Shown here in pieces: positions 39,854 through 49,717 of a stretch of DNA of 64,000 nt. Location: contig NZ_LMFQ01000022.1 of assembly GCF_001426905.1 (NCBI RefSeq), positions 186,147-250,146 on the forward strand, read 5' to 3'. The DNA is from Caulobacter sp. Root1455. GTDB lineage: Bacteria > Pseudomonadota > Alphaproteobacteria > Caulobacterales > Caulobacteraceae. A model generated the notes under the pieces. That model was not told the origin of the DNA. It did no database searches and was given only the letters and a program-made list of their open reading frames with translations. The position numbers were made by a program, and so were the translations under genes. Position 1 is the stretch's first letter, and the number at the start of each line of letters is the position of its first letter.

Positions 39854-42832
39854 CTACTTCCCCTTCCCGATCACGAACCGGCCGACCTTGATCGCACCGT
39901 TGTCGCCCTTCTTCAGCTCGATGGTGAAGGACTCCTGCTTTTCGCCGGGACGGCCCCAGTCGCGGAACAGGCGCACGCGCACGGTGCTGGGGCCGTTGGG
40001 GTCCAGCACGTCCGAGGCGTAGACATTGACCCGCAGCACGTATTCGCCGTCCGGCGCGCGATGCAGCAGGTACTCCTCGGGCCCGAAGCCGGCGGTCATG
40101 TCGTTGGACAGCCGCCCGCCGGCCGTGGTGGCGGGGTGGCTGTAGATCGCCCGCTCGCCGGTGGCCTCGTCGACCCACAGGTCCATGTCGGTCTTGTCGG
40201 TGTTCCAGTCCAGCACCGCGCGGATGTCGACGTCGAGCAGGGCGACCAGGCGCGGGTCGAGCACCGACTGGTCCAGGCCCACCGCCTTCATCCGGGCGAT
40301 CAGGTGGTTGACCTCCATCAGGGCGATGACCTCGACCCCGTCATAGGCGCGGTCCCAGGGGCGGACGATCACCTCGTTCAGCAGGTCCAGCGCCCGGCGG
40401 TAGTCGGCCTCGCGGGCCTTGCCCTTCGCGCCGTCGCCGCGGGCGATCAGCACCAGGGCCAGGTCGCGGCGGGGCTGGGGACGGTCGGGCTCGAGGAACA
40501 GGATCCGCTCGCGCAGCCACACCGCCCGGTCCAGGGCGCCGTAGGCCTGCAGCCGGTCGGCGACGATGATCATCGTCTTGCCGTTGGCGCCCGGCACGTC
40601 CAGGGCGCTGAGCACGACCTGGGCGGCGTCGGCCTTGCGCCCCGACCGGGCCAGCTGCTCGGCGACGTCGAAATAGAAGGCCGGGGCGGCGCCGTACTGC
40701 ATTTCCAGCTCGACATAGCGGTCATGCCAGCCCTGGGGCGAGGCGGCGGCCAGGGCCTTCAGATAAGGCCGGTCGGGGTTCCATTCGGCGGCTTCCACCG
40801 TGATGCTTCTGTCCGGCGCCGCCTCGGCGGCTGGCGGCGGCGGCGGCGGCGGGGGCGGGGGCGGCGCGTTCGCGGCCGGCGCCCTTCGCATAGCCTGATC
40901 GCTGAAGCCTTGGCTTCGCGCGCCCGTGACCGCCACTTCATCGACGCTCTCCCCGGGCGCGGAGGCGTACGCCGCCGGCGGCGGGGGCGTCGGGGCCGGA
41001 ATCTGAAGCGGGGGCGCGCCCGTCGGCATGGGCTGGCCTTCCTCGCGGTCCCGACGCGAAATCTCTTGCGGCTTGTGGACCGTGGTCCACCACGTCTTCT
41101 GCTTGGCCCAGGCCTCGACGATCGTGTCCAGGCGGGCCGCCCGGAGCTGGGCCTCCTGGCTCTTCTGGGCGATCACCGCCCGGCGATAGCCGTCGGCCAT
41201 CGCCTCGCCGGCCGAGGGCGGCGGCGCGACGCCGGCCTCGACATAGTCGGAGACGTTTTCCAGCACCACGAAGCTGGCGTCCTCGGTGGCGACATTGTAG
41301 CGCCGCGCCAGGGCCAGGGCCTCGTCGCCGTCGGGACGGTCGGTGGCCAGCAGGGCGGCGACGGCCTCGCGGCCCCACAGCACGCCGACCCCGTCGAAGG
41401 CCTGGACCGTTCCATCGAGCGGCAGGGTCTGGGTCACGCCAGGGCTCGCGAACTTCAGGGCGCGAGCGGCCGGGGTCTTGCCGATGATCCACCAGCGGCC
41501 GCTGGGCCCGGCCACCAGGCGATGCTCGACGGCCTGGCCGTCGTCGGCGGTCAGGGTGAAGGGCGGCGGCCCGACCGAGGTCAGGCGCGCCAGGGCGGCC
41601 TCGGCGTCGATCGCCGACAGGTCGACATGCGTCCCGCCGCCGCGCTCGGCCAGGACCGACAGGAAATTGCGGTCTGCGTCCTTGGCGCTGGACAGGGCCA
41701 GGGTCCGGCAGGGCGGCGGCTTGGGATCCCAGCCGTCCACGGTCATCCGGCCGTCGGAGACCAGGATGCAGGTGTCGGCCTTACCGCTTCCCGCCTCGAA
41801 CACGCCCTTCAGCGAACTGGCGCCGCCATAGAGCAGGCCGCGCAGCGCCGCCTCCAGGGCCTCGCCGGTGGGGGTCGACAGGGTGACGGCGCGGGGCGCG
41901 TCGTCGGCGAAGGTCACCACCTCGATCGACCGGGGCTTTGCCGCCTCGACATAGCGGCGCAGCACGGCGATCTCGCCCTTCAGGTCGTCGTCCGAGCGCG
42001 AGCGCGAGCGGTCCCAGTAGACGCGCAAGCGGCCCGCCGCGGCGGCGTGGACGTCGAACGGCAGGCGCAGCTCGAAGAACCGCTCGCCGTTGGCGTGGCG
42101 GCTCAGCGCCAGCGGCCCGGCCGACCGCCACGGACCGATCTTCAGCCCCTCCGACAGGGCCGCGTCCTTGGCCTCCATCGTCGCCGTCACGCCATCGCCC
42201 TGGCCATCGGGGGTCTTGGACCAGGTTTGTGGGAAACCGTTCGCCGTGACAACCGGCGGGGCGGCGGCGCCCAGCACGGTGACGGTCGCCCGGTAGTCGC
42301 TCACGGCCGCCTCGCTGGACAGCGGCAGCGCGAAGCTCCCGTCGGCGGCCAGGGGGCTGACATAGCGCAGGCGGATCGTGCGGCCCTGCCCCGGCAGGAT
42401 CGGATAGACCTGGGTGTGGAAGTTGTTGTCGGCGGTCACCTCGGCCAGGCCCGGGTCGATCCCGGCCCGCACGCGACTCTCATAGACCAGCCGCGCCTGG
42501 CGCTTGCCGGTCAGCACCCCGTCGACCATGCGGCCGCCGACGTCCAGGGCGTAGCCGTTGACCACCGCTCCGGCCGGCAGGACCAGGGTGAAGTCGCCTT
42601 CCATGACCGTCTGGGTCGGGTTTTCGAAGCGGGCCTCGATCGTGGTCTGGGCCAGGCCGCCGGCCAGGGTCGTGCCGACCTCGAGTCGGGCGATCTTCAG
42701 GGCCTTGGTCTGCTTGCCTTCCGTCCCCGCGACGCCGCGAGGCTTGGCGATCAGCACCGGATTGGCGGTCTCCGCCGCCCAGGCGCCGACGCTGGACAGG
42801 GCCAGAACAGCCGCGACCAAGACAAGCTTCAT
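39854..42832 (-). CDS. Secreted VIT-domain protein with vWA-like core, poly-Pro and DUF2135
   Basis: 992 residues. A signal peptide (ends VGAWAAE) is followed by a VIT domain (residues about 35-165: LEVGTTLAGGLAQTTIEARF, VYPILPGQGRTIRLRYVSPL). Residues about 265-430 look like a vWA domain whose MIDAS is degenerate (ILVSDGRMTVDGW). Next come a charged linker, an ESVDEVAVTGARSQG segment at about 627-641 and eleven Pro at about 655. The C-terminal region holds TPR-like helices and a DUF2135 beta domain (TDMDLWVDEATGE, GEYVLRVNVYA). It is probably an envelope protein. Exact function is unknown. A BlaI-type site lies upstream. Confidence 0.75.
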   Translation of the reverse strand: MKLVLVAAVLALSSVGAWAAETANPVLIAKPRGVAGTEGKQTKALKIARLEVGTTLAGGLAQTTIEARFENPTQTVMEGDFTLVLPAGAVVNGYALDVGGRMVDGVLTGKRQARLVYESRVRAGIDPGLAEVTADNNFHTQVYPILPGQGRTIRLRYVSPLAADGSFALPLSSEAAVSDYRATVTVLGAAAPPVVTANGFPQTWSKTPDGQGDGVTATMEAKDAALSEGLKIGPWRSAGPLALSRHANGERFFELRLPFDVHAAAAGRLRVYWDRSRSRSDDDLKGEIAVLRRYVEAAKPRSIEVVTFADDAPRAVTLSTPTGEALEAALRGLLYGGASSLKGVFEAGSGKADTCILVSDGRMTVDGWDPKPPPCRTLALSSAKDADRNFLSVLAERGGGTHVDLSAIDAEAALARLTSVGPPPFTLTADDGQAVEHRLVAGPSGRWWIIGKTPAARALKFASPGVTQTLPLDGTVQAFDGVGVLWGREAVAALLATDRPDGDEALALARRYNVATEDASFVVLENVSDYVEAGVAPPPSAGEAMADGYRRAVIAQKSQEAQLRAARLDTIVEAWAKQKTWWTTVHKPQEISRRDREEGQPMPTGAPPLQIPAPTPPPPAAYASAPGESVDEVAVTGARSQGFSDQAMRRAPAANAPPPPPPPPPPPAAEAAPDRSITVEAAEWNPDRPYLKALAAASPQGWHDRYVELEMQYGAAPAFYFDVAEQLARSGRKADAAQVVLSALDVPGANGKTMIIVADRLQAYGALDRAVWLRERILFLEPDRPQPRRDLALVLIARGDGAKGKAREADYRRALDLLNEVIVRPWDRAYDGVEVIALMEVNHLIARMKAVGLDQSVLDPRLVALLDVDIRAVLDWNTDKTDMDLWVDEATGERAIYSHPATTAGGRLSNDMTAGFGPEEYLLHRAPDGEYVLRVNVYASDVLDPNGPSTVRVRLFRDWGRPGEKQESFTIELKKGDNGAIKVGRFVIGKGK

Positions 42833-42872
42833 GACCTACGCCTCCCTTATTAGGGAGAGCCTAGGACGAAAT

Positions 42873-42882
42873 TACATGTGTA
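42873..42882. promoter_or_regulatory. BlaI/MecI/CopY-type operator TACATGTGTA
   Basis: An exact TACA-N2-TGTA site inside a larger AT-rich dyad (ATTACATGTGTAGACAAT), 41 bp upstream of the VIT gene start and overlapping a possible -35 TTGTCT on the minus strand. BlaI-family repressors recognise this pattern. No BlaI gene is in the window. Confidence 0.5.
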
Positions 42883-42905
42883 GACAATAGGCTTGGCCGT
42901 AGAGC

Positions 42906-43169
42906 CTATTTCGGCGCGTGTTCGGCCCGGGGGCCTTTCATCTTGTTCGGATCGGTGTTGATCGGCGGCACGTTCAGCGGCCGGCGGGTCAGGGTCTCGA
43001 TCGGATAGATGGTGCCGCACTTCATCCAGCGGCCGGCCCACGCCCCGCCCCGCGCTTCGCAGCGCGCCTTGGGCCAGACCCACAACGAGTGATAGGCGAA
43101 AACGCCGACGCAGGACGCCAGGAAGATGGCGAAGAAGGTCCATTGCAGGCGGGTGATGTTGCTTCTCAT
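42906..43169 (-). CDS. Small membrane-anchored hypothetical protein
   Basis: 87 residues. One N-terminal membrane helix (WTFFAIFLASCVGVFAYHSLWV) is followed by a short extracytoplasmic part with two Cys (ARCEARGGAWAGRWMKCGTI), likely disulfide-bonded in the periplasm. The C-terminus is Pro-rich. GAGG six bases before 43169 supports this start; an upstream ATG at 43181 would add four residues. Function unknown. It is transcribed away from etfB. Confidence 0.65.
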   Translation of the reverse strand: MRSNITRLQWTFFAIFLASCVGVFAYHSLWVWPKARCEARGGAWAGRWMKCGTIYPIETLTRRPLNVPPINTDPNKMKGPRAEHAPK

Positions 43170-43414
43170 GAGCCGCCTCATACTGGCCCGCCGCGAGGCT
43201 GGCCAGAGGCTAAAGCGCGCGGCGACGCTTCCGGCCGATCGACCGCTTAAGTGTGCAGCGCAGCAGACGCAGGCAGCGAAGTATCGTACAACTGTTTGAA
43301 CGTAGCGGACGCTAACGCATTACGCTTACGTCAGGGGAAACTTGCAAACCTGCGCGGACACGCTAATCCCGTCGGCGCAGGCAGGAAAAACTAGCCAGGA
43401 GGCGGCGTAGACCG

Positions 43415-44161
43415 ATGAAGGTTCTGGTCCCGGTCAAACGGGTTATTGATTACAACGTGAAGGTCCGGGTGAAGCCCGATCAGACCGGCGTCGACCTGGC
43501 GAACGTCAAGATGTCGATGAACCCCTTCTGCGAGATCGCGGTCGAAGAGGCCGTGCGTCTGAAGGAAAAGGGCGTCGCCACCGAGGTGGTCATCGTCTCC
43601 ATCGGCCCGCAACAGGCGCAGGAAACCATCCGCACGGCCCTGGCCATGGGCGGCGACCGCGGGATCCTGATCGTCACCGACGCCGATCCCGAGCCGCTGG
43701 CCGTGGCCAAGCTGCTGGCGGCCGTCGTGGCCGAGGAAAATCCGAACCTGGTCCTGATGGGCAAGCAGGCGATCGACGGCGACAACAACGCCGTGGGCCA
43801 GATGCTGTCGGCTCTGCTGGGCTGGCCGCAGGCCACCTACGCCTCGGCTGTTGAAGTGTCGGGCTCGACCGCCAAGGTCACCCGCGAGGTCGACGGCGGC
43901 CTCCAGACCCTGGATGTCGACCTGCCGGCCATCGTCACCGCCGACCTGCGCCTGAACGAGCCGCGCTACGCGTCCCTGCCCAACATCATGAAGGCCAAGA
44001 AGAAGGAGATCGTCAGCAAGACGGTCGCCGACTACGGCGTCGACATCACGCCGCGCCTCAAGGTCGTCAAGGTCGCCGAACCCGCCAAACGCTCGGCCGG
44101 CATCAAGGTGGAAACCGCCGCCGACCTCGTCTCCAAGCTCAAAACCGCGGGGGTGCTCTAA
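43415..44161 (+). CDS. etfB: Electron transfer flavoprotein, beta subunit
   Basis: 248 residues. Begins [20 protein letters not shown], with [16 protein letters not shown] and the AMP-binding core [16 protein letters not shown]. The signature [24 protein letters not shown] is that of EtfB. ETF takes electrons from acyl-CoA dehydrogenases and passes them to ETF-ubiquinone oxidoreductase. The etfA ATG shares one base with this TAA, so the subunits are coupled. AGGAGG precedes the start. Confidence 0.96.
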   Translation: MKVLVPVKRVIDYNVKVRVKPDQTGVDLANVKMSMNPFCEIAVEEAVRLKEKGVATEVVIVSIGPQQAQETIRTALAMGGDRGILIVTDADPEPLAVAKLLAAVVAEENPNLVLMGKQAIDGDNNAVGQMLSALLGWPQATYASAVEVSGSTAKVTREVDGGLQTLDVDLPAIVTADLRLNEPRYASLPNIMKAKKKEIVSKTVADYGVDITPRLKVVKVAEPAKRSAGIKVETAADLVSKLKTAGVL

Positions 44162-45102
44162 TGGCCGTTCTCGTCGTCGCCGATAACGACAACGCGCACC
44201 TGCGCGATGGCACCCACAAGACCGTCACCGCCGCCCTGAAGCTGTCGGGCGACGTGGACGTGCTGGTGCTGGGCAAGGGCGCCAAGGGCGTCGCCGACGC
44301 CGCCGCCAAGATCACCGGCGTGCGCAAGGTGCTGCTGGCCGAGAGCGACGCTCTGGGTCATGGCGTGGCCGAGGCGGAAGCCGACGCCGTGCTGGCCCTG
44401 GCCGGCAACTACGACGCGATCCTGGTTCCGGCCACCTCGGGCGGCAAGAACTTCGCCCCCCGCGTCGCCGCCAAGCTGGACGTCGCCCCGATCAGCGAGA
44501 TCGTCGAGGTCGTCTCGGCCGACACCTTCGTTCGTCCGATCTATGCCGGCAACGCGCTGGAGACCGTCCAGACCTCGGACGCCAAGAAGGTGATCACCGT
44601 TCGCCCCACCGCCTTCGCGGCGGCGGCGGAAGGCGGCTCCGCTCCCGTGGAAACGGTCGGCGGCGCCGACGCGGCCAAGACCCGCTTCGTCAGCGAAGAG
44701 ATGGTCAAGTCCGACCGTCCGGAACTGGCCGCGGCCAAGATCGTCGTCTCGGGCGGCCGCGCCATGGGCTCGGCCGAGGAGTTCCAGAAGGTGATCGAGC
44801 CCCTGGCCGATAAGCTGGGCGCCGCCGTCGGCGCCTCGCGCGCGGCGGTCGACGCGGGCTACGCCCCCAACGACTACCAGGTCGGCCAGACCGGCAAGGT
44901 CGTCGCCCCGGCGCTGTACATCGCCATCGGCATCTCGGGGGCCATCCAGCACCTGGCCGGCATGAAGGACTCCAAGATCATCGTCGCGATCAACAAGGAC
45001 AGCGACGCCCCGATCTTCCAGATCGCCGACTACGGCCTGGTGGCCGACTACAAGTCCGCCGTGCCGGAACTGATGGACGCCCTGACGGCGGCCGGGAAGT
45101 AA
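44161..45102 (+). CDS. etfA: Electron transfer flavoprotein, alpha subunit
   Basis: 313 residues. The N-terminal domain begins [20 protein letters not shown], followed by the FAD domain with [24 protein letters not shown], the [20 protein letters not shown] pocket and [20 protein letters not shown]. All are EtfA signatures. It binds FAD and forms the heterodimer with EtfB. A strong terminator follows 25 bp after the stop, so this is a two-gene operon. Confidence 0.96.
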   Translation: MAVLVVADNDNAHLRDGTHKTVTAALKLSGDVDVLVLGKGAKGVADAAAKITGVRKVLLAESDALGHGVAEAEADAVLALAGNYDAILVPATSGGKNFAPRVAAKLDVAPISEIVEVVSADTFVRPIYAGNALETVQTSDAKKVITVRPTAFAAAAEGGSAPVETVGGADAAKTRFVSEEMVKSDRPELAAAKIVVSGGRAMGSAEEFQKVIEPLADKLGAAVGASRAAVDAGYAPNDYQVGQTGKVVAPALYIAIGISGAIQHLAGMKDSKIIVAINKDSDAPIFQIADYGLVADYKSAVPELMDALTAAGK

Positions 45103-45126
45103 GGCTTTCGCGGTTTGCGAATAGAG

Positions 45127-45155
45127 AAGGCCCGGGAGCGATCCCGGGCCTTTTT
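45127..45155 (+). terminator. Intrinsic terminator of etfBA
   Basis: Eleven-base arms AAGGCCCGGGA/TCCCGGGCCTT with GCGA loop and a TTTTT tail. Confidence 0.9.
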
Positions 45156-45162
45156 CTTTGGG

Positions 45163-45300
45163 TCTCCTCACCCGCATCGCGGGGGAGGTGGCGCGATGCG
45201 AGTACGCATCGTGACGGAGGGGGCGCGGCCGCCGCCGAACGCCCCCTCCGTCTCGTCGCTGCGCGCCGAGCCACCTCCCCCGTTTCACGGGTGAGGAGAA
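45163..45300. repeat. Inverted pair of the CCCCCTCCGTCACG repeat
   Basis: Outer ends CTCCTCACCCG and CGGGTGAGGAG, inner ends GTGACGGAGGGGGCG and CGCCCCCTCCGTC. Same orientation as the pair at 3418. Confidence 0.85.
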
Positions 45301-45302
45301 GA

Positions 45303-45434
45303 TCACCGCGGGCTGTGGATCGGCGCGCTGGCGTCCCAGGGGACTTCGGCGTTGGGCACGGGCGGCCCCAGCTTGTCGACCGAGGCGAACAGGAAGGTCA
45401 ACACGGCGAGGCCGGAGATCAGAAGCAGTTTCAT
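45303..45434 (-). CDS. Small membrane or secreted protein, 43 residues
   Basis: A short frame beginning MKLLLISGLAVLTFLFASVD, a clear hydrophobic leader, then LGPPVPNAEVPWDASAPI. Starts at ATG 45434 and ends at TGA 45303. A GGTGCTCC sequence precedes it, so ribosome binding is modest. The signal-anchor composition is unlikely by chance in this GC-rich DNA. No family known. Confidence 0.5.
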   Translation of the reverse strand: MKLLLISGLAVLTFLFASVDKLGPPVPNAEVPWDASAPIHSPR

Positions 45435-45562
45435 CGGAGCACCTGTGAGCATGGGTCGCGGCCGAAGCCGCTTTGCACAGCTAAAATGCCCCCGAGAGAC
45501 ACGCTTTACGAACGATGGTATCTGCGCGAACTTGTCAGCCTGCCTAACAAGCCGTGAGCCCC

Positions 45563-46444
45563 ATGCGCCTGCCGCCGTTCCTGACCCTGACCGCCCTGGA
45601 GGCCGCCGCCCGCCATCGCAGCTACAGCCGCGCGGCCCGCGAGCTCCACGTCACCCACGGCGCGGTCAGCCAGCAGATCCGCAAGCTGGAGGACGAGCTG
45701 GGGACCAAGCTGTTCGTCCGCCAGGGCAACGCCATGGTCCCCACCGCCACCGGCCAGCGCCTGGCCGACCAGGTGACCACCGCGCTGGCCGCCCTGCACG
45801 CCGGGGTCGACGAGGCCCGGCTGGCGGCGCGCGGCCCGCTGGTGATCAGCAGCAGCGCCGCCTTCGCCAGCCGCTGGCTGGTCACCCGCCTGGAACGGCT
45901 GGCGCGCGAGACCGACGAGCCCGACCTGATCGTCCGCGCCGAGGACCGGGTCGCCGACCTGACCACCGACGGCGTCGACATCGCCCTGCGCTTCGGCTGC
46001 GGCGTATGGCCCGGCGTCGAGGCCGCCACCCTGATGATCGAGCGGATCTTCCCGGTCTGCAGCCCCGACTTCCTGGTCCGCCACCCGATCCGCGAGCCGC
46101 GCGACCTGCTGGACGCGCCGCTGCTGCGCCATGTGGGCCTGCCCTGGTCGATGTGGCTGACGGCCATGGGCGTGGACGAGGCGCCGCGCCAGCAGGGCCT
46201 GGGCTTCGAGGACACCGCCCTGATGCTGGACACCGCCGCCCACGGGGTGGGCGTGGCCCTGGCCCGCAGCGGCCTGGCCGAACGCGACCTGCGCGAGGGC
46301 CGCCTGGTCCGCCCCTTCGCCGGCGAGGTCAGCGTCGAGACCGGCAACCACTTCGTCTGGCGGGCCGACAGTCCGAAACTGGCGCGGATCCTGAAGCTGC
46401 GCGACTGGTTCCTCGCCGAGACGGCGGATTTGCGGGCGAGTTGA
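45563..46444 (+). CDS. LysR-family regulator (GcvA-like)
   Basis: 293 residues. The helix-turn-helix LTALEAAARHRSYSRAAREL and HVTHGAVSQQIRKLEDELG occupies residues about 8-50. The effector domain has SSSAAFASRWLVTRL, a DLIVRAEDRVADL loop and the long RFGCGVWPGVEA segment typical of the GcvA subgroup. It usually regulates a divergent gene; here the divergent neighbour is the 43-residue frame. An alternative GTG at 45554 adds three residues. Confidence 0.85.
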   Translation: MRLPPFLTLTALEAAARHRSYSRAARELHVTHGAVSQQIRKLEDELGTKLFVRQGNAMVPTATGQRLADQVTTALAALHAGVDEARLAARGPLVISSSAAFASRWLVTRLERLARETDEPDLIVRAEDRVADLTTDGVDIALRFGCGVWPGVEAATLMIERIFPVCSPDFLVRHPIREPRDLLDAPLLRHVGLPWSMWLTAMGVDEAPRQQGLGFEDTALMLDTAAHGVGVALARSGLAERDLREGRLVRPFAGEVSVETGNHFVWRADSPKLARILKLRDWFLAETADLRAS

Positions 46445-46446
46445 GA

Positions 46447-46560
46447 CTGTCATCCCGGACAAGCGCGCAGCGCGCCGATCCGGGACCGACGCCTGAGCTC
46501 AGCGCTTCCTGCGGTCCCGGATCTTCACCCCGGCTGCGCCGGGGCTCGTCCGGGATGACA
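46447..46560. repeat. Inverted pair of GTCATCCCGGAC repeat
   Basis: Left copy TGTCATCCCGGACAAGCGCG and right copy GGGGCTCGTCCGGGATGACA. Same family as 51136. Confidence 0.8.
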
Positions 46561-46610
46561 AGGGCGCGGGCGGCGTGGAGCTCGCCCTTTCCGCCGTCAC
46601 ACGCCCGCGC

Positions 46611-49583
46611 CTAGCCGCCCCGTTCGCACCCCAGCACGGCCCCGACCACCAGGGCCAGCGCGCCCACGGTCAGCAGGACCCACTTGGCCAGGGTGGCGAT
46701 CCGCGCCGCGCGCGCCGCGCCGTCCCGGGCGCCCTTGGCGATCATCCAGGCCTCGAGCCCGTCCTCGACCAGGTCGGCGATCGCCGCCAGCAGCACCAGG
46801 CCGGCCGCGGACCGGAAGACCGGCGTCAGATAGGCGTGGACCGGGACTCCGGCGCCGGAGACCGGCTGGTTGGCGATCAGCAGCAGGGCCAGCACCACGG
46901 CGAAGCCCGCATAGCCGGCGATCAGCAACAGGTCGAAACCGAACGCGGCCCAGACATAGGCGAAGACCTTGGATTGGTCGGCCGACGCGGCCCGCCAGCG
47001 CGCGACCGCCCGGTCGAAGGCCCCGGCCGTCCGACACCGTTGCAGGCCCAGCGTGGCCGGCAGCTTCATCTTGCGCAGCTTCCTGTCGGCCCAGCCGACG
47101 GCGAGGGCGCCGACCAGGGCCGCCAGGCCCGTCGCCGCCAACCACGCCCACAGGTCCAGGCGCTTCATCTGGCCCGGCGCGGGGCGGGTCTGGCCGCCGC
47201 CGACGACGGCGGTCGGATCGACGTCGAGCAGAATGTCCCGCACCCGGGTCTCGGCCAGGCAGGCGCTCTTCATCTTCAGGTCCTGCGCGATGAGCAGCTG
47301 GCCCCCTTTCGGCGTCGGCCGGATGCCCAGGGCCTCGTCCGCGTGCTGCATGGCGCTCTTGGACAGCGCCCAGTCCATCGGCACCTGGCCGCTGCTGGGC
47401 TTGCACAGATGCACCAGGCGGTAGGTCGGCGAGACGCCCCACTCGCCGGCCTCCTCGGGACCCGCCGTCGCCGCGGCCTCGCCCGGCGCGGGGCGGTCGT
47501 CCGGGGCGATGTCGCCGCCGTGGTTGCGCACGGTCTGGGCCAGGGCCATGGCCGCCGCCGTGTCATGGGAGCCGCGCGACGCGGCCAGGCCGAGCAGCGG
47601 CCCCAGCAGGTCGGGCGCGAAGTTCTGCGGCTTGGCCCTGAACAGCGGGTTGGGCTCGCATCCGGGCGGCGTCTCGCCGTCGGACGGGGCCTCGCAGACC
47701 TCGGCGCCCGCCCGGATCAGGTCGGCGGCCGTGTCGTCCGTGTTGGTGGCGTTGTTCAGCTCGATGAAGACCGGCTTGAGCTTGAAGTTCCCGGCGTTGG
47801 CGAGGCGCAGGGCGGCCGCGGCCACGTCGCCCATCGTCGTCACCCCGCCGCCGTCGAAATAGCCGCCGTCCAGCAGATGGCCTTGGCGTTCGCGCTTCGC
47901 GTCGATCAGGGTCCCGCCGGGGCTGACCAGCGGGAAGCGCGCGCCGTTGTGGATGGCCGTGGAGATCCGCACGTCGCGGCCGGCCAGGGCGTGGAAGTCG
48001 ACCGCGTTGGGAAAGTCCTCGGGCGTGATGGCGACGTCGGCGGTGATGATGCGCCGGCCGTCCTCCTGCCGCGCGCCGTTGATCATCACGATGGGCAGCC
48101 AGGACGGGGCGGGCGAACCGGCCGCCGGGCGCCACAGCGACAGGAACGGCTTGGTCCAGAGATCGGCGTCGCGGCACCGCGCAAGGCCGGGCCCAGGGTC
48201 GATATCGGCGTCGTCCGGATGCAGGCAGTGCTGCCGCCACCCGGCTTCGAAGCCCGTCTCCAGGGTCTCGGCGCGGTCGGGCAGAAGGGGCACGGCCACG
48301 GGCAGGAAGCGCTGCGCCAGGTCGGGAAACAGCAGGCCCGACACGGCCGGGCTGAGATAGTCGATCCCGGCCACCTCGGCCAGGCTGTCGGCGAACGGCG
48401 CGCCGGACAGGTCGGGCCGGTCGGCCAGGGTCGAGACATAGGCCATCACGCCCACCGAACCGCCCGAAACGCTGCTGATGGCGAACACCCGGTCGCTGAA
48501 GGGCTTGGGGCCCTGGGTTTCGTACTGCAGCTTGCCCAGGACGTCGGCGGCCCAGTAGCCGGCGCGCGACGCCCCGCCTTGCGCGGCCACGAAGACGATC
48601 GGCGTCTCCGGGCCGTTCGGTTGACACGCCTGGGGCCCCTGGGCCGCGCACCAGGCCTTCAGCCGCATGGCGATCGTGTCCTTGCCGGTCCGCGGGTCGG
48701 GGCGCTCGGCCGCGTCCGGGGCAACCGGGCGGGCGGGCGGCAGCGGCATGGCCCGATCGGCGTCCGCCCGGCGCTGCAAGGTGCGGCGTCCGATCGCGTG
48801 GTTGTCGTTGACGAGGCTGAACGCCAGGGCCAGGAACACCAGCCCGGTCAGCACCGGCAGGCGGGTCGCGCGGCTGGCGTGCAGCATGGCGGCCAGGGCG
48901 GCGGTGATGAAGGCCAGGCCCAGGAAGACGATGCTGATGGCGCCCAGGAACTGGGACGGCCCCACCGGCCAGACGCACAGAAGCGCCATCGACCCCAGCC
49001 CCAGGACAAAGGTGGCCCAGCGGGTCAGTCGGCTGAGCTGGCGATGGTCCAGTCGAAAATAGACCGTGACGCGGCGCCGGGCCCAGAGCACGAACACAGC
49101 GACCAGGCCCAGCGCGAAGAAGATGTAAGGCAGGGCCCAGAGGTCGACCTCGGCCCGCAAGGTCGCCACCCCGGCGATGAAGAACGGCCCGCCGCCCAGG
49201 AGGCGCGGCGTCCACTCGCGCAGCCAGGCGATCAGCCTCGACTCCCGCTGCTGCCGGGCGAACGCCTGGGGCGCGCGCCGCCTGTGCTGTTCGATGATGT
49301 AGCGGGTCCAGAACCAGCACTGGAATCCGTAGAACGCGGTGGCCAGCACCATCCAGCTGGCCTTGCAGGTGTCCGACCCGGCGGTCACCGCCAGGTCCGC
49401 GCCCTGCTCCATGAACATCAGCGCCGCGCAGACGACCAGCAGGGCGGCGACCGCCGGCGCGCCGCGAATGGCCTCCAGGTCGGTGACGAGCGAGGCCCAG
49501 AGCGCCTGGATCGGCGCGAGCAGGTGCGCGACGCGGCCGCGGACGGCCGTCAGGGCCGACGCCCTCTTCGGTGGTTTGGCCAT
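46611..49583 (-). CDS. Large membrane-bound patatin-like phospholipase
   Basis: 990 residues. About eight membrane helices lie in two groups, residues about 40-260 and 780-985. A patatin-like domain of about 400 residues lies between them: AAQGGASRAGYWAA is the Gly-rich oxyanion loop, SSVSGGSVGV the GxSxG nucleophile and LLDGGYFDGGG the catalytic Asp (DGG). It would release fatty acids from lipids at a membrane face. The membrane-flanked layout is unlike classic patatins (soluble, about 300 residues). It stands alone, convergent with LysR. I do not know a characterised homologue. Confidence 0.75.
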   Translation of the reverse strand: MAKPPKRASALTAVRGRVAHLLAPIQALWASLVTDLEAIRGAPAVAALLVVCAALMFMEQGADLAVTAGSDTCKASWMVLATAFYGFQCWFWTRYIIEQHRRRAPQAFARQQRESRLIAWLREWTPRLLGGGPFFIAGVATLRAEVDLWALPYIFFALGLVAVFVLWARRRVTVYFRLDHRQLSRLTRWATFVLGLGSMALLCVWPVGPSQFLGAISIVFLGLAFITAALAAMLHASRATRLPVLTGLVFLALAFSLVNDNHAIGRRTLQRRADADRAMPLPPARPVAPDAAERPDPRTGKDTIAMRLKAWCAAQGPQACQPNGPETPIVFVAAQGGASRAGYWAADVLGKLQYETQGPKPFSDRVFAISSVSGGSVGVMAYVSTLADRPDLSGAPFADSLAEVAGIDYLSPAVSGLLFPDLAQRFLPVAVPLLPDRAETLETGFEAGWRQHCLHPDDADIDPGPGLARCRDADLWTKPFLSLWRPAAGSPAPSWLPIVMINGARQEDGRRIITADVAITPEDFPNAVDFHALAGRDVRISTAIHNGARFPLVSPGGTLIDAKRERQGHLLDGGYFDGGGVTTMGDVAAAALRLANAGNFKLKPVFIELNNATNTDDTAADLIRAGAEVCEAPSDGETPPGCEPNPLFRAKPQNFAPDLLGPLLGLAASRGSHDTAAAMALAQTVRNHGGDIAPDDRPAPGEAAATAGPEEAGEWGVSPTYRLVHLCKPSSGQVPMDWALSKSAMQHADEALGIRPTPKGGQLLIAQDLKMKSACLAETRVRDILLDVDPTAVVGGGQTRPAPGQMKRLDLWAWLAATGLAALVGALAVGWADRKLRKMKLPATLGLQRCRTAGAFDRAVARWRAASADQSKVFAYVWAAFGFDLLLIAGYAGFAVVLALLLIANQPVSGAGVPVHAYLTPVFRSAAGLVLLAAIADLVEDGLEAWMIAKGARDGAARAARIATLAKWVLLTVGALALVVGAVLGCERGG

Positions 49584-49717
49584 CGCCCCAGCCCCCCAGG
49601 TCGGCGACCCGTCGCGCCGCGGCGATCAACCTAGCGTGGCCCCGGAAGTTTTCAATCTATGAGAACGGTCGAGCCGACGCTCTCGCCAAGGCGGCGCCGC
49701 GCGCGCCGATCCCGGCC

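Noticed and set aside
39755..42853. A 1032-codon open frame on the plus strand over the VIT gene
   Set aside because: Low-complexity composition, antisense to a protein with clear domains and signal peptide.
46575..49634. A 1019-codon plus-strand frame over the patatin gene
   Set aside because: Gly/Arg/His-rich shadow of the real gene; no domain or signal sequence.
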